Positions 33,887 to 42,558 of a stretch of 44,765 nt of DNA are shown here, piece after piece. The position numbers and the translations under genes are program-made. The number at the start of each line of letters is the position of its first letter. Position 1 is the first letter of the stretch. The notes below the pieces were generated by a model, which worked only from the letters and a program-made list of their open reading frames with translations, was not told the DNA's origin and did not search any database. Source of the stretch: Cyclobacteriaceae bacterium (GTDB lineage: Bacteria; Bacteroidota; Bacteroidia; Cytophagales; Cyclobacteriaceae); contig JALHRJ010000034.1 of the NCBI GenBank assembly GCA_022841475.1, positions 1 to 44,765 on the forward strand. Reading direction: 5' to 3'.

Positions 33887-36760
33887 TTACTTCTTAGGCT
33901 CGGTTATTTTTTTATTCAACAACTCATTTCCTGTTTTGAGTTTTCCGTTTACATCCAGTTCAATTATTTCATAGCCTAATTTCTCAAGACCGGGAGTAAT
34001 TTTCACTTTATCGCCTACAACCAACACGTTCGTGGTTTCTGGTTTGATCCACTTTTTAGCAGCCTGATCAAGATCGGCTTTCGTAATCTTTGCCAGGATT
34101 TTATTTTGTTCATCCACAAAGTTGGCAGGGAGATCATACTCAAGAATACGACCAATAAAACCAGCTTTCTGGAAACCAGTTTCATACAACAACGCATCGC
34201 GTTGTCCCAAAGCACTCTTCATGAATTTGATTTCTTCTTCCGTAACGCCCTTGGTCGTGTAGTTTTTGAGTTCCTTCATCACTTCAACCAAGGCGCTATC
34301 CGTTGCGTTGGCGCGAATGCCCGAGCTGAATGAGAAGGTGCCGCTATATTTATCTGCTGAGAAACCTGAACGTGCACCGTAGGTCCAGCCCTTGTCCTCA
34401 CGTAAATTCAAATTAATACGGCTATTGAACGCACCACCCAAGGGCCAGTTGGCCAGCATGGCGCGATAATATTCTCCGGTAGCATCGTATTTCAATCCGG
34501 TAACACCGCCTACGCGGAATTCGGTTTGCGCAGCTTTCGGTACATCCACCAGGTAGATTCTTGTTTTGTCTACAGCTGGGTTGGCAGGAATAGATGGAAA
34601 TTTGATCTCCTTATTTGGTAGTTTTTTCAGGAAGTTCAGTTTGCTGGTAATTTCATTCTCTGTAACGTCACCCACGACCACAAGCCTCGCATCTTTAGAA
34701 GTCATGTAGTTGTTAAAGTAATCTTCTACATCTTTCAGTTTGAGGTTGGCAACCGTGTATTCAGTACCGGCTTCACTAAGCCCAAGAATGCTGGTTCCGT
34801 AATTCATCTTGGCAAATACATCCGATGCGATAAACGCTGGTTGTGATTTTGTTCTTTTAAATCCTTCGATGGATTGCTTTTGAATGCGAGTGAATGCCTC
34901 TTCTGTAAATTTGGGATTCAATAAACGCTCTTCAAATAAACTCAAGGTTTTATCAAGATTCTTTTTTAAGGTTTGTATATTAAATGTGATGGCATCAAAG
35001 CCACTGTTTACACTGACTGAGCTTCCTAACTTTTGTAATTCTACCTGCATCTGTTCGGCAGTATAATTTTTCGTGTCTTCATTCATCATAGCTGCGAACA
35101 TCCTGGCTAAACCAATTTTTGAGGTGTCATTAGCCTGCAAGATGTGTCCACCGGGAATTCTAAAGGAGATCGTCACTAGGGGAAGTTCAGTAGTTTGTGT
35201 TCCGATTACTTTAACTCCATCCAAATTCTTTTTCCAGAAGGCTGGTACTTTCACGACAGGGTTAGGGCCATTACCAGGCATCAGGGCCCGATCAAAATTG
35301 TCTTTCGGTTTATTATACGTGAGACCTGTATAGCCATAATCAGGCGCCTTGTATTGCGATGAGTTGATCTTATAATTTTCCGGAGCAACCACGTTGCTTT
35401 CCTGACCTTTGGTAGCAATACTTAAAATAACAGCCGGCTTTCCCTTTAGATATTGATTATAGACACGCAGTACATCTTCTTTCTTTACATTGGTGTATCT
35501 GGCTAACTCCTGGCCAATCATATTGGGATTGCCCGTGTAAGTCTGGTAAGCTGCAAGTTGTGATACTTTCCCACTAACACTTTGCAACCGATTAATATAT
35601 TGTGATTCAAAGGCTCCTTTAAATTTTTCAATATCTTCATCCGTAACACCACGTGCTTCAAAGGTTTTTATAGCCTCGTCAATTAATTTCTTTGAATCAG
35701 CTAATGTTGCTCCGGGAGCGGGCGTTAAACTAATGGAAAATTCACCAGATAATTCACTGCCTCTGTTGAATGCACTTGCATCAAGAGCCTTTTGATTTTT
35801 TGTTATCTCCTGATAAAAAACAGAATTTTTTCCCTGGCCTAACACTTGCGCAAGACATGCCAGAGGTGCTTCATCGGGATGGTAGCTCGGTACAGTTGGA
35901 AACGTAATGGAAAGCAAAGGAAGTCTGGCATAATTATCGACCAGTGTTACATACCGGTCACCTTCCAATACGGGAGCATCCAGTTTCATGTTTTTTACTT
36001 CTGGTCCGCGCGGGATGCTTCCAAAATATTTTTCAGCAAGCTTAACTACATCGGCTGGCTTTACATCTCCACCTACTGTTAATGTTGCATTGTTAGGTCC
36101 ATACCAGCGCAGAAAGAAGTTCTTTAAATCATTTACATCAACACGGTTAAGATCTTCCAGGTAGCCAATGGTTAACCAGGAGTAGGGGTGGCCATAAGGA
36201 TACAGATTTTTGGCAGTTGTTTCTCCTGCCAGTCCATAAGGACGGTTGTCATAATTTTGGCCTCGTTCATTTTTCACGGTTTCACGTTGTACTTCAAATT
36301 TTCGTTGAGTGACAGCATCCAGTAAAAATCCCATGCGGTCGGCTTCCAGCCACAACATTTTTTCAAGTTGATTACTGGGCACCGTCTCATAATAATTTGT
36401 GCGGTCGCGGTTGGTGGAACCATTCAATGTTCCACCGGCTTCGGTTACTATTTTAAAATGCTGTTCATCGCCAACATGATCGCTTCCCTGAAACATCATG
36501 TGCTCAAAGAAGTGAGCGAAACCTGACTTCCCTATCTCTTCACGGGCTGACCCTACGTGATACGTCACATCAACATGCACTACCGGATCGCTGTGATCTT
36601 CGTGCACGACTACTGTAAGGCCATTCGGCAACACATACTTTTCGTAGGGTATTACAATTTCATTGCCCTTTTGAGTAATTTTTTCTACCATTTTGGTTTG
36701 TGCTTGCAATGCAACAGAAGCAATTAGCAAGAGAACCACGAGAATCCTTTTCATGTTCAT
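33887..36760 (-). CDS. Periplasmic M16-family zinc protease (tandem-domain)
   Basis: A 957-residue protein with a signal peptide (about 1-21, ending LQAQ) and two fused M16 halves. The first half is active: inverted zinc motif H83-FF-E86-H87 in GFAHFFEHMMFQGS, with the downstream acidic cluster E160/E165 in VQRETVKNERGQNY. The second half (about 500-957) has the fold but lacks HxxEH; its equivalent segment reads SKIGLARMFAAMMNEDT. Pitrilysin-like enzymes of this layout clamp and cut unfolded peptides. ATG codon 3 is an alternative start. The closing RIPGGHILQ strand is conserved across the family. Confidence 0.93.
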   Translation of the reverse strand: MNMKRILVVLLLIASVALQAQTKMVEKITQKGNEIVIPYEKYVLPNGLTVVVHEDHSDPVVHVDVTYHVGSAREEIGKSGFAHFFEHMMFQGSDHVGDEQHFKIVTEAGGTLNGSTNRDRTNYYETVPSNQLEKMLWLEADRMGFLLDAVTQRKFEVQRETVKNERGQNYDNRPYGLAGETTAKNLYPYGHPYSWLTIGYLEDLNRVDVNDLKNFFLRWYGPNNATLTVGGDVKPADVVKLAEKYFGSIPRGPEVKNMKLDAPVLEGDRYVTLVDNYARLPLLSITFPTVPSYHPDEAPLACLAQVLGQGKNSVFYQEITKNQKALDASAFNRGSELSGEFSISLTPAPGATLADSKKLIDEAIKTFEARGVTDEDIEKFKGAFESQYINRLQSVSGKVSQLAAYQTYTGNPNMIGQELARYTNVKKEDVLRVYNQYLKGKPAVILSIATKGQESNVVAPENYKINSSQYKAPDYGYTGLTYNKPKDNFDRALMPGNGPNPVVKVPAFWKKNLDGVKVIGTQTTELPLVTISFRIPGGHILQANDTSKIGLARMFAAMMNEDTKNYTAEQMQVELQKLGSSVSVNSGFDAITFNIQTLKKNLDKTLSLFEERLLNPKFTEEAFTRIQKQSIEGFKRTKSQPAFIASDVFAKMNYGTSILGLSEAGTEYTVANLKLKDVEDYFNNYMTSKDARLVVVGDVTENEITSKLNFLKKLPNKEIKFPSIPANPAVDKTRIYLVDVPKAAQTEFRVGGVTGLKYDATGEYYRAMLANWPLGGAFNSRINLNLREDKGWTYGARSGFSADKYSGTFSFSSGIRANATDSALVEVMKELKNYTTKGVTEEEIKFMKSALGQRDALLYETGFQKAGFIGRILEYDLPANFVDEQNKILAKITKADLDQAAKKWIKPETTNVLVVGDKVKITPGLEKLGYEIIELDVNGKLKTGNELLNKKITEPKK

Positions 36761-36949
36761 TTTTGTTTAGATTAATTTGATTAGCGTCAACGAAAGTTAA
36801 AGACAGATACTGCAAGAGAGCGAAATTTCTCAGTAGGTAGGTTTAAGTATCGAAATATAGAAGGTTTCTTACCGCATCCAAAATGTTATTCCTTAACCGG
36901 CTGAAATGTTAGCGGCAGGTGTAACAACGTTAAGACCAATGGTAGTTAT

Positions 36950-37738
36950 TCAATCGTACGAAAGTGATTCATTCATTTTGGAAGAAACAATTTGTTTCCT
37001 GGCAATGGCAGATTGTTCGGTCTCCCAGGCTTTCCAATATTCAGCTAATTGATCGAGTTCTTCTTCAACGCACGCATACTTTTCCAACTTAGGCACTCTC
37101 GGTTTAAGTCCTGCCGACAAATGATAGCTACTTAATCCACCTGTCCATTCAAAATGTCCGGGGTCATAAGGATTTTTCCAGCGTCCGCCCCATCGTAAAC
37201 CAAGTTGTTCGCCAATAGCGCCAACCTTACGCCAAAGTTTTACATTGTCCCATTGCGCTACCGAATCAATTACTGGAACAACATCAATCGCCAAACCATA
37301 TTGATGTTTAGAATGACCACCCGCAGAACGGGTATATTTTTTTCCCATGGCTTTAAATTCATTCTGTTTGGAATGAGTTCGATAAGTTTCTACAATAGCC
37401 AACTCAATACCTTTAGATTTACAAATTGCAATCAGGGTGTTAATTTTTTCTTTAAAATAAGGATGTAATGCATCGAGGTCAGCAATCATAGGTATACTAC
37501 CACGGTCTTTTCCGAACGTATAGTTTTCCACGGTTTGCCAGGTTCTCCACACTTCGGGAGTCTCTTCACTTATTTTCTCTGCAACGGGGGAGTAAAAGCC
37601 AACAGTTAATTCCTGAATCAATTTCCGGTGATTTTCGGAGTATGGCAACAACTCCAGTGACAAATTAGGGTTGTCTTGAGCCGCACTTATCAACGATGTT
37701 AGAACAAAAAGGCTTGAAAACGTTACAAATTTGAGCAT
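36950..37738 (-). CDS. M15-family peptidoglycan peptidase
   Basis: A 262-residue protein with a signal peptide (about 1-20) and an M15 zinc peptidase domain. The motif S-K-H145-QYGLA-ID152 supplies the first histidine and aspartate ligands, and DPGH195FEW the last histidine, with the catalytic glutamate/aspartate just ahead. The layout resembles L-alanyl-D-glutamate endopeptidase (CwlK) and VanY-type enzymes that cut stem peptides. The N-terminal 60 residues and the C-terminal helix are not part of the core. It stands alone on the minus strand. Confidence 0.9.
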   Translation of the reverse strand: MLKFVTFSSLFVLTSLISAAQDNPNLSLELLPYSENHRKLIQELTVGFYSPVAEKISEETPEVWRTWQTVENYTFGKDRGSIPMIADLDALHPYFKEKINTLIAICKSKGIELAIVETYRTHSKQNEFKAMGKKYTRSAGGHSKHQYGLAIDVVPVIDSVAQWDNVKLWRKVGAIGEQLGLRWGGRWKNPYDPGHFEWTGGLSSYHLSAGLKPRVPKLEKYACVEEELDQLAEYWKAWETEQSAIARKQIVSSKMNESLSYD

Positions 37739-37787
37739 TCTCTATAAAATAAGCTGCAAAGGTAACGAAACTCCTCGAAATGAGGAC

Positions 37788-38477
37788 CTAAACCCTTAGG
37801 GCAGAAAGACCACCATCTACATGAAAAATCTGCCCCGTCACCCAGGATGCCTGTTCAGACAACAGGAACGTTGCCATTTGAGCAATGTCTTCAGCTTCTC
37901 CGGTTCGCTTAAGCGGATGTCTTTCATCCGATGATTTCTTTTTGTCTTCTGAAGAAAGAAGCTTTCCCGCCAATGGAGTGTTAGTCAGGGATGGAGCAAT
38001 TGCGTTTACCCTGATTTTTGGAGCAAACTCGGCCGCAAGTGATCGGGTAAGTCCCTCAATGGCACCTTTGGCAGTTGCTACAGATGCATGGAAAGGCATA
38101 CCCTGTTGCACGGCTACGGTGCTGAATAAAACGATTGATGATTTGTCTGCATTTTTTAGGCGCGAAAGCACACTTCGGATAGTACGAACGGCACCCATCA
38201 CGTTAATAGAAAAGTCATCTAAAAATTCCTGATCCGTAAGCCGATGGAAAGGTTTAAGATTAATACTACCCGGACAATAGACAAGACCATGTAATTGGGC
38301 TGGCAAATTATCTGCTTTCAATTCATCCTTGGTTGCATCATAAATAAGAGTTGCCACGTCACCACCTTTGCGGGAAGCAAGAATTACAGAATGTCCATCC
38401 TTTTTAAGTTGGTCAGCAATGGCTTTTCCAATACCCGAGTTCCCACCGATGATCAGATAATTTTTTGTGTCGCCCAT
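37788..38477 (-). CDS. SDR-family oxidoreductase lacking the catalytic tyrosine
   Basis: A 229-residue Rossmann protein with the classic nucleotide motif GGNSGIG (11-17), an SDR-typical N92 and S119 (LFSTVAV), and the lysine K137. The position four residues before that lysine, where YxxxK has tyrosine, is Val133 (HASVATAKG). The closing IRVNAIAPSLTNTPLA and VTGQIFHVDGG blocks are intact. Related groups (2,4-dienoyl-CoA reductase type) also lack the tyrosine, so it may be an active but atypical reductase or a binding protein. It is divergent from trmH by 48 bases. Confidence 0.9.
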   Translation of the reverse strand: MGDTKNYLIIGGNSGIGKAIADQLKKDGHSVILASRKGGDVATLIYDATKDELKADNLPAQLHGLVYCPGSINLKPFHRLTDQEFLDDFSINVMGAVRTIRSVLSRLKNADKSSIVLFSTVAVQQGMPFHASVATAKGAIEGLTRSLAAEFAPKIRVNAIAPSLTNTPLAGKLLSSEDKKKSSDERHPLKRTGEAEDIAQMATFLLSEQASWVTGQIFHVDGGLSALRV

Positions 38478-38525
38478 CTTTACGTACTTTGATTTTTATT
38501 AACATATTATCCTGCCAATTGTTCG

Positions 38526-39212
38526 ATGGACGATGCTACAAGAAACAAATTATTGATCGGTCATTTCTCTCCTTACATCTCTGATCATAAAAAAGAGTTT
38601 TTAGAACTGGTGCTTAATCAACGCACACGACACATTACGATGGTGTTGGAAGAAATCTATCAGTCGCAAAATGCAAGTGCAGTAATACGTACCTGCGAGT
38701 GTATGGGCATTCAGGATATCCACATCATTGAAAACGAAGTGAAATATTCTGTCAATCGAAGAGTGCTGAAAGGTTCATACAAATGGGTGGATTTAATCAA
38801 ATATAAGAGTGCAAAGAAAAGTGGGGCCGCTACGTGCTTCGAGCATCTGAAGAAACAAGGTTATAAATTGTTAGTTACGGATCCATCACCGGATGGTATG
38901 TCCATTTACGATGTTCCGCTGAACGAAAAATTGGCAATCGTGATGGGTAATGAATTACACGGCACATCCAAATTTGCTTTGTCGCAAGCGGATATGAAAG
39001 TCAGAATTCCAATGTATGGCTTTACAGAAAGTCTTAATATCTCTGTAAGTGCCGCTATTTGTCTCAATACCTTGGTTCCAAAAATGCGGGCCTCCGAAAT
39101 TCCGTGGCAATTAACCGAGGAAGAAAAGGAGGTCATAAAATTACAGTGGTTACGAAAAATGATGAAACGCCCGGAAATTATGGAGCGAGAGTTTCTTAAG
39201 TCAATTCTGTAG
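38526..39212 (+). CDS. trmH: TrmH-family tRNA/rRNA 2'-O-methyltransferase
   Basis: A 228-residue SPOUT methyltransferase with the three TrmH motifs: NASAVIRTCECMGIQDIHIIE (motif 1), LAIVMGNELHGTS (motif 2) and IPMYGFTESLNISVSAAI (motif 3). The N-terminal part SDHKKEFLELVLNQRTRHITMVLE is that of the tRNA Gm18 enzyme TrmH, and the C-terminal helical extension fits too. It would methylate G18 in the D-loop. A generic rRNA 2'-O-methyltransferase of the same family is the alternative. Confidence 0.92.
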   Translation: MDDATRNKLLIGHFSPYISDHKKEFLELVLNQRTRHITMVLEEIYQSQNASAVIRTCECMGIQDIHIIENEVKYSVNRRVLKGSYKWVDLIKYKSAKKSGAATCFEHLKKQGYKLLVTDPSPDGMSIYDVPLNEKLAIVMGNELHGTSKFALSQADMKVRIPMYGFTESLNISVSAAICLNTLVPKMRASEIPWQLTEEEKEVIKLQWLRKMMKRPEIMEREFLKSIL

Positions 39213-39238
39213 TTTTACATCGGTTTTAATCTGAGGTA

Positions 39239-39886
39239 ATGAATTTATTGAAGAAGACGCTGCGGGTAGGATTAGTCGTAGGAATTTTCATTGCAGTTGC
39301 TGTGCTGGTTTCCAATATATGGGTAGTGAGAAGCACCCGGGACCATGTACTGACCGATTATAAATTACTACCCGACAGTGGTGTGGCATTGGTACTCGGA
39401 ACAAGCCACCGATTATCCAATGGTTCTCCCAACCCCTTCTTTCACAATCGCATGGCAACAGCTGCCGAACTCTATAAGCAAGGAAAGATTATACATTTTA
39501 TTGCTAGTGGGGACAACCGAACCCGTTATTACAACGAGCCTGTGGAAATGCAAAAGGCACTAATAATCTTGGGTGTGCCTGCAGAGGCTATCACGTTAGA
39601 CTATGCGGGCTTGCGCACACTTGATTCTATTGTGCGGTGCAAAGAAATTTTCGGTCAGACAAATATTATCATCATCACACAACCCTTTCATAGTTACCGG
39701 GCTTTATTTATAAGCAACTATTTTCAAGTAAGTGCTGTTGCGTTGGTTGCCAATGAGCCTAGCCAGGAAGCAGCCTTGCGAGTATACTTGCGAGAATACC
39801 TGGCGCGCACCAAGGCGATACTTGATTTATACGTTTTGGGCACCGGACCCCGCCATTTAGGAGATAAAGAGCCAATCGGTATTTAA
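39239..39886 (+). CDS. SanA/YdcF-like membrane-anchored protein
   Basis: A 215-residue protein with one N-terminal membrane anchor (about 9-30) and a periplasmic DUF218 domain: GVALVLGTSHRLSNGSPNPFFHNRMATAAELYKQGK, followed by FIASGDNRTRYYNEPVEMQKALIILGVP. This matches SanA, which affects envelope barrier and vancomycin sensitivity in E. coli. It lies 26 bases behind trmH. The domain has no known catalytic triad. Confidence 0.9.
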   Translation: MNLLKKTLRVGLVVGIFIAVAVLVSNIWVVRSTRDHVLTDYKLLPDSGVALVLGTSHRLSNGSPNPFFHNRMATAAELYKQGKIIHFIASGDNRTRYYNEPVEMQKALIILGVPAEAITLDYAGLRTLDSIVRCKEIFGQTNIIIITQPFHSYRALFISNYFQVSAVALVANEPSQEAALRVYLREYLARTKAILDLYVLGTGPRHLGDKEPIGI

Positions 39887-39941
39887 ATGAAATAATCGCC
39901 TACCTGCTCATACCTTAAAACTCTTGCACCGTATAAATCGT

Positions 39942-39949
39942 TAAATTTG
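39942..39949 (+). promoter_or_regulatory. Bacteroidota-type -7 box before the DUF5686 gene
   Basis: TAAATTTG followed by C is an exact TAnnTTTG match, 17 bases before the GTG start. A TTG at 39924-39926 is 15 bases upstream, somewhat close for a -33 box. Confidence 0.5.
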
Positions 39950-39965
39950 CGTTTAAACTCCCTTT

Positions 39966-42476
39966 GTGAGCAGAATCAACCCAAGAGTATTTCCTTGTTT
40001 CGTCTTTTTCTTTCTTGCGATGGGTTCCTTATGGGCCCAGGAAACGACTATTAGAGGTAAGGTTACGGACGCAGCCAGCGGAGATCCCATACCATTTGCC
40101 AATATTATTTTTAAAGGCACCTCGATTGGCACCACTTCCGATTTTGATGGGAACTATGTGCTCCAATCTTCAAATCCTAAGGACTCCATTGTTGCTTCTT
40201 ATATCGGGTATAAGTCGCGCAGTAAACCAATCAAAAAGGGCATACAGCAAGTAGTTAATTTTCAATTGCAGGAAGATGTTACCAGTCTTCAGGAAGTGAT
40301 TGTGCGGGCCGGAGAGAATCCAGCTTACGAAATTCTTCGTAGGGTTGTTCGCAATAAAAGTAAGAATGATAAGCGAAAGTTAACCGCTTACGAATATGAT
40401 ACCTATACCAAAATAGAGGTTGACGTAGATAATATTTCTGACAAATTCCGGGAGAAGAAAATTGTTAAGAGAATTACGCAAGTGCTCGATAGCATCGATC
40501 GGATTGCAGGCGAAGATGGTAAACCAATTTTACCACTATTTATTACAGAAAGTGTTTCTAAAATATACTATCGCGATAATCCCTCGCTGAAAAAGGAAAA
40601 TATTCTAAAGACCAAAATCAATGGAATTGGGGTCGAAGATGGCTCCACGATCACCCAGATGATTGGATCTTCTTTTCAGGAGTATAATTTTTACCAAAAC
40701 TGGCTCAATATTATGAGCAAGGAATTTGTTTCGCCCATTGCGGATGGTTGGCGAATTTATTACGACTACGATCTTACCGATAGCCTTTATATAGGTACTG
40801 ACTTCTGCTATCGTTTGGATTATTTTCCACGCAGCCCACAAGACCTTGCCTTCACGGGCACCATCTGGATAACAAAGGAAGATTATGCGCTGAAGCAAAT
40901 CGATGCTAACATGGGCAAACAAGCCAACCTCAATTTTATTGATAAAATTCGATTGCAACAGGAACTTGTTAAGACTGATTTAGGTCCCTGGCTTCCAATA
41001 AAGAATCGGGTGCTTATTGATGTAGGGGAGTTGGGTAAAGACAATGCTGGCATGCTTGGAAAATTTTACACCAGCAATAAAAACTTCGTCACCAATAAGC
41101 CCCGGGATCTGGCATTTTATGAACGTTCGATCGAAATGTCTGAAGACGCCCGTATGTTCGAAGAAGAACAATATTGGGATACCCTGCGGCACGAACCCCT
41201 CAGTGAAACAGAGAAGAATGTTTACAAGATGATTGATACGCTGCGTAACATTCCGGTAGTAAAAACCTATACCGACATTTTCAAAGTACTCATTGATGGA
41301 TATTACAGTTTAGGAAAAATTGAAGTGGGGCCTTACCTCGGCTTGGTGGCCTGGAATAACATTGAAGGATTGCGCTTTCAAGGTGGGTTTAAGACAACTT
41401 ATAAATTCAGTAAGAAATGGATTTATCAAGGGCAGCTTGCTTATGGATTTAATGATGAGAGATTTAAATACATGGCCTCGGTACAGCGCATCTTATCAAA
41501 GCAACACTGGACCACGTTAACCTTTCGGGCAAGAAGTGATTTAAGTCGACTGGGTGTAGATGATGAGAACCTTGCGGATAATCCAATTTTCTTAGCCGCG
41601 ACCCGTTGGGGTTATTTCAGAAGAGGGTATTATTCAGATGAATATCGGGTGGCCTTGCAGCGCGAACTTTTTAAAGGCTATTCACAAAAAATTTCCTTCC
41701 GATACTGGTCGTTCGATCCCACTTACGAATTTGGTTATCCGACTAATCCGGGCGATATCAACTCACCAGTTAATGACACCTTTCAGAATGCTGAGGTGAG
41801 TATTGAATCCCGGTATGCCCGCGATGAGGTCTTTCTTCAAAATGACAACGAACGGATAAGTCTGGGTACAAATAAGTGGCCGATTATAACGCTCAAATAT
41901 ACGCATGGTTTCAGTGGTGTTTTTGGAAGTGATTTTGATTATGATAAGTTACGTTTAAACCTAACGAAACGAATTAAAACAGGCCCTCTGGGTGTGGGAC
42001 ACATTACACTGAGTAGTGAATATATATTTAACACATTACCCTACCCACTATTAGCATTGCACTTAGGTAACGAGTCACCGCTTTATTCTTCTTTACTTTT
42101 TAGTTTAATGAACTTCGGTGAATTTGTAAGCGACCGGTATGCATCCATTCAATACCGACAATACCTGGAAGGATTCCTGCTTAACCGTATTCCCTTACTG
42201 AATAAATTACAATGGCGTTTACTGGCAACTTCCAATGTTATTGTGGGAGGGTTGCGACAATCCAATCAAAACTTAATATCTGAATTTAGTCCCGATGGCG
42301 AACCCACACTGCCTGCGGGATTCTTTAAAGACGGGAAACCTTATATTGAATTAGGCTATGGTGTTGAGAACATCTTCAAGGTATTACGGATAGATTTTGT
42401 CCATCGAATTTCTTACCTCGAAAATCCGGGAGCCCGCAAGTTTGGCGTTCTGTTTACCTTCCAACTTCAACTCTGA
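39966..42476 (+). CDS. DUF5686 outer-membrane protein with carboxypeptidase-regulatory domain
   Basis: An 836-residue protein starting at GTG. The signal peptide (about 1-25, ending LWAQ) is followed by a carboxypeptidase-regulatory-like domain (27-112, TIRGKVTDAASGDPIPFANIIFKGTSIGTTSDFDG), like the N-terminus of SusC-type proteins. The rest is the DUF5686 region, with QEVIVRAGENPAYEILRRVVRNK and a long C-terminal beta-barrel ending in FGVLFTFQLQL. No TonB box or plug is apparent. The GTG start is chosen because later ATGs lose the signal peptide and a promoter box sits just upstream. Confidence 0.9.
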   Translation: MSRINPRVFPCFVFFFLAMGSLWAQETTIRGKVTDAASGDPIPFANIIFKGTSIGTTSDFDGNYVLQSSNPKDSIVASYIGYKSRSKPIKKGIQQVVNFQLQEDVTSLQEVIVRAGENPAYEILRRVVRNKSKNDKRKLTAYEYDTYTKIEVDVDNISDKFREKKIVKRITQVLDSIDRIAGEDGKPILPLFITESVSKIYYRDNPSLKKENILKTKINGIGVEDGSTITQMIGSSFQEYNFYQNWLNIMSKEFVSPIADGWRIYYDYDLTDSLYIGTDFCYRLDYFPRSPQDLAFTGTIWITKEDYALKQIDANMGKQANLNFIDKIRLQQELVKTDLGPWLPIKNRVLIDVGELGKDNAGMLGKFYTSNKNFVTNKPRDLAFYERSIEMSEDARMFEEEQYWDTLRHEPLSETEKNVYKMIDTLRNIPVVKTYTDIFKVLIDGYYSLGKIEVGPYLGLVAWNNIEGLRFQGGFKTTYKFSKKWIYQGQLAYGFNDERFKYMASVQRILSKQHWTTLTFRARSDLSRLGVDDENLADNPIFLAATRWGYFRRGYYSDEYRVALQRELFKGYSQKISFRYWSFDPTYEFGYPTNPGDINSPVNDTFQNAEVSIESRYARDEVFLQNDNERISLGTNKWPIITLKYTHGFSGVFGSDFDYDKLRLNLTKRIKTGPLGVGHITLSSEYIFNTLPYPLLALHLGNESPLYSSLLFSLMNFGEFVSDRYASIQYRQYLEGFLLNRIPLLNKLQWRLLATSNVIVGGLRQSNQNLISEFSPDGEPTLPAGFFKDGKPYIELGYGVENIFKVLRIDFVHRISYLENPGARKFGVLFTFQLQL

Positions 42477-42558
42477 CCAACTTTTTTCTTTCCGGACTGC
42501 ATTCAGAAGAATGCCTAGAAAAACCGATATTTGCCATCCAAAATAAGTATAGCATTCA

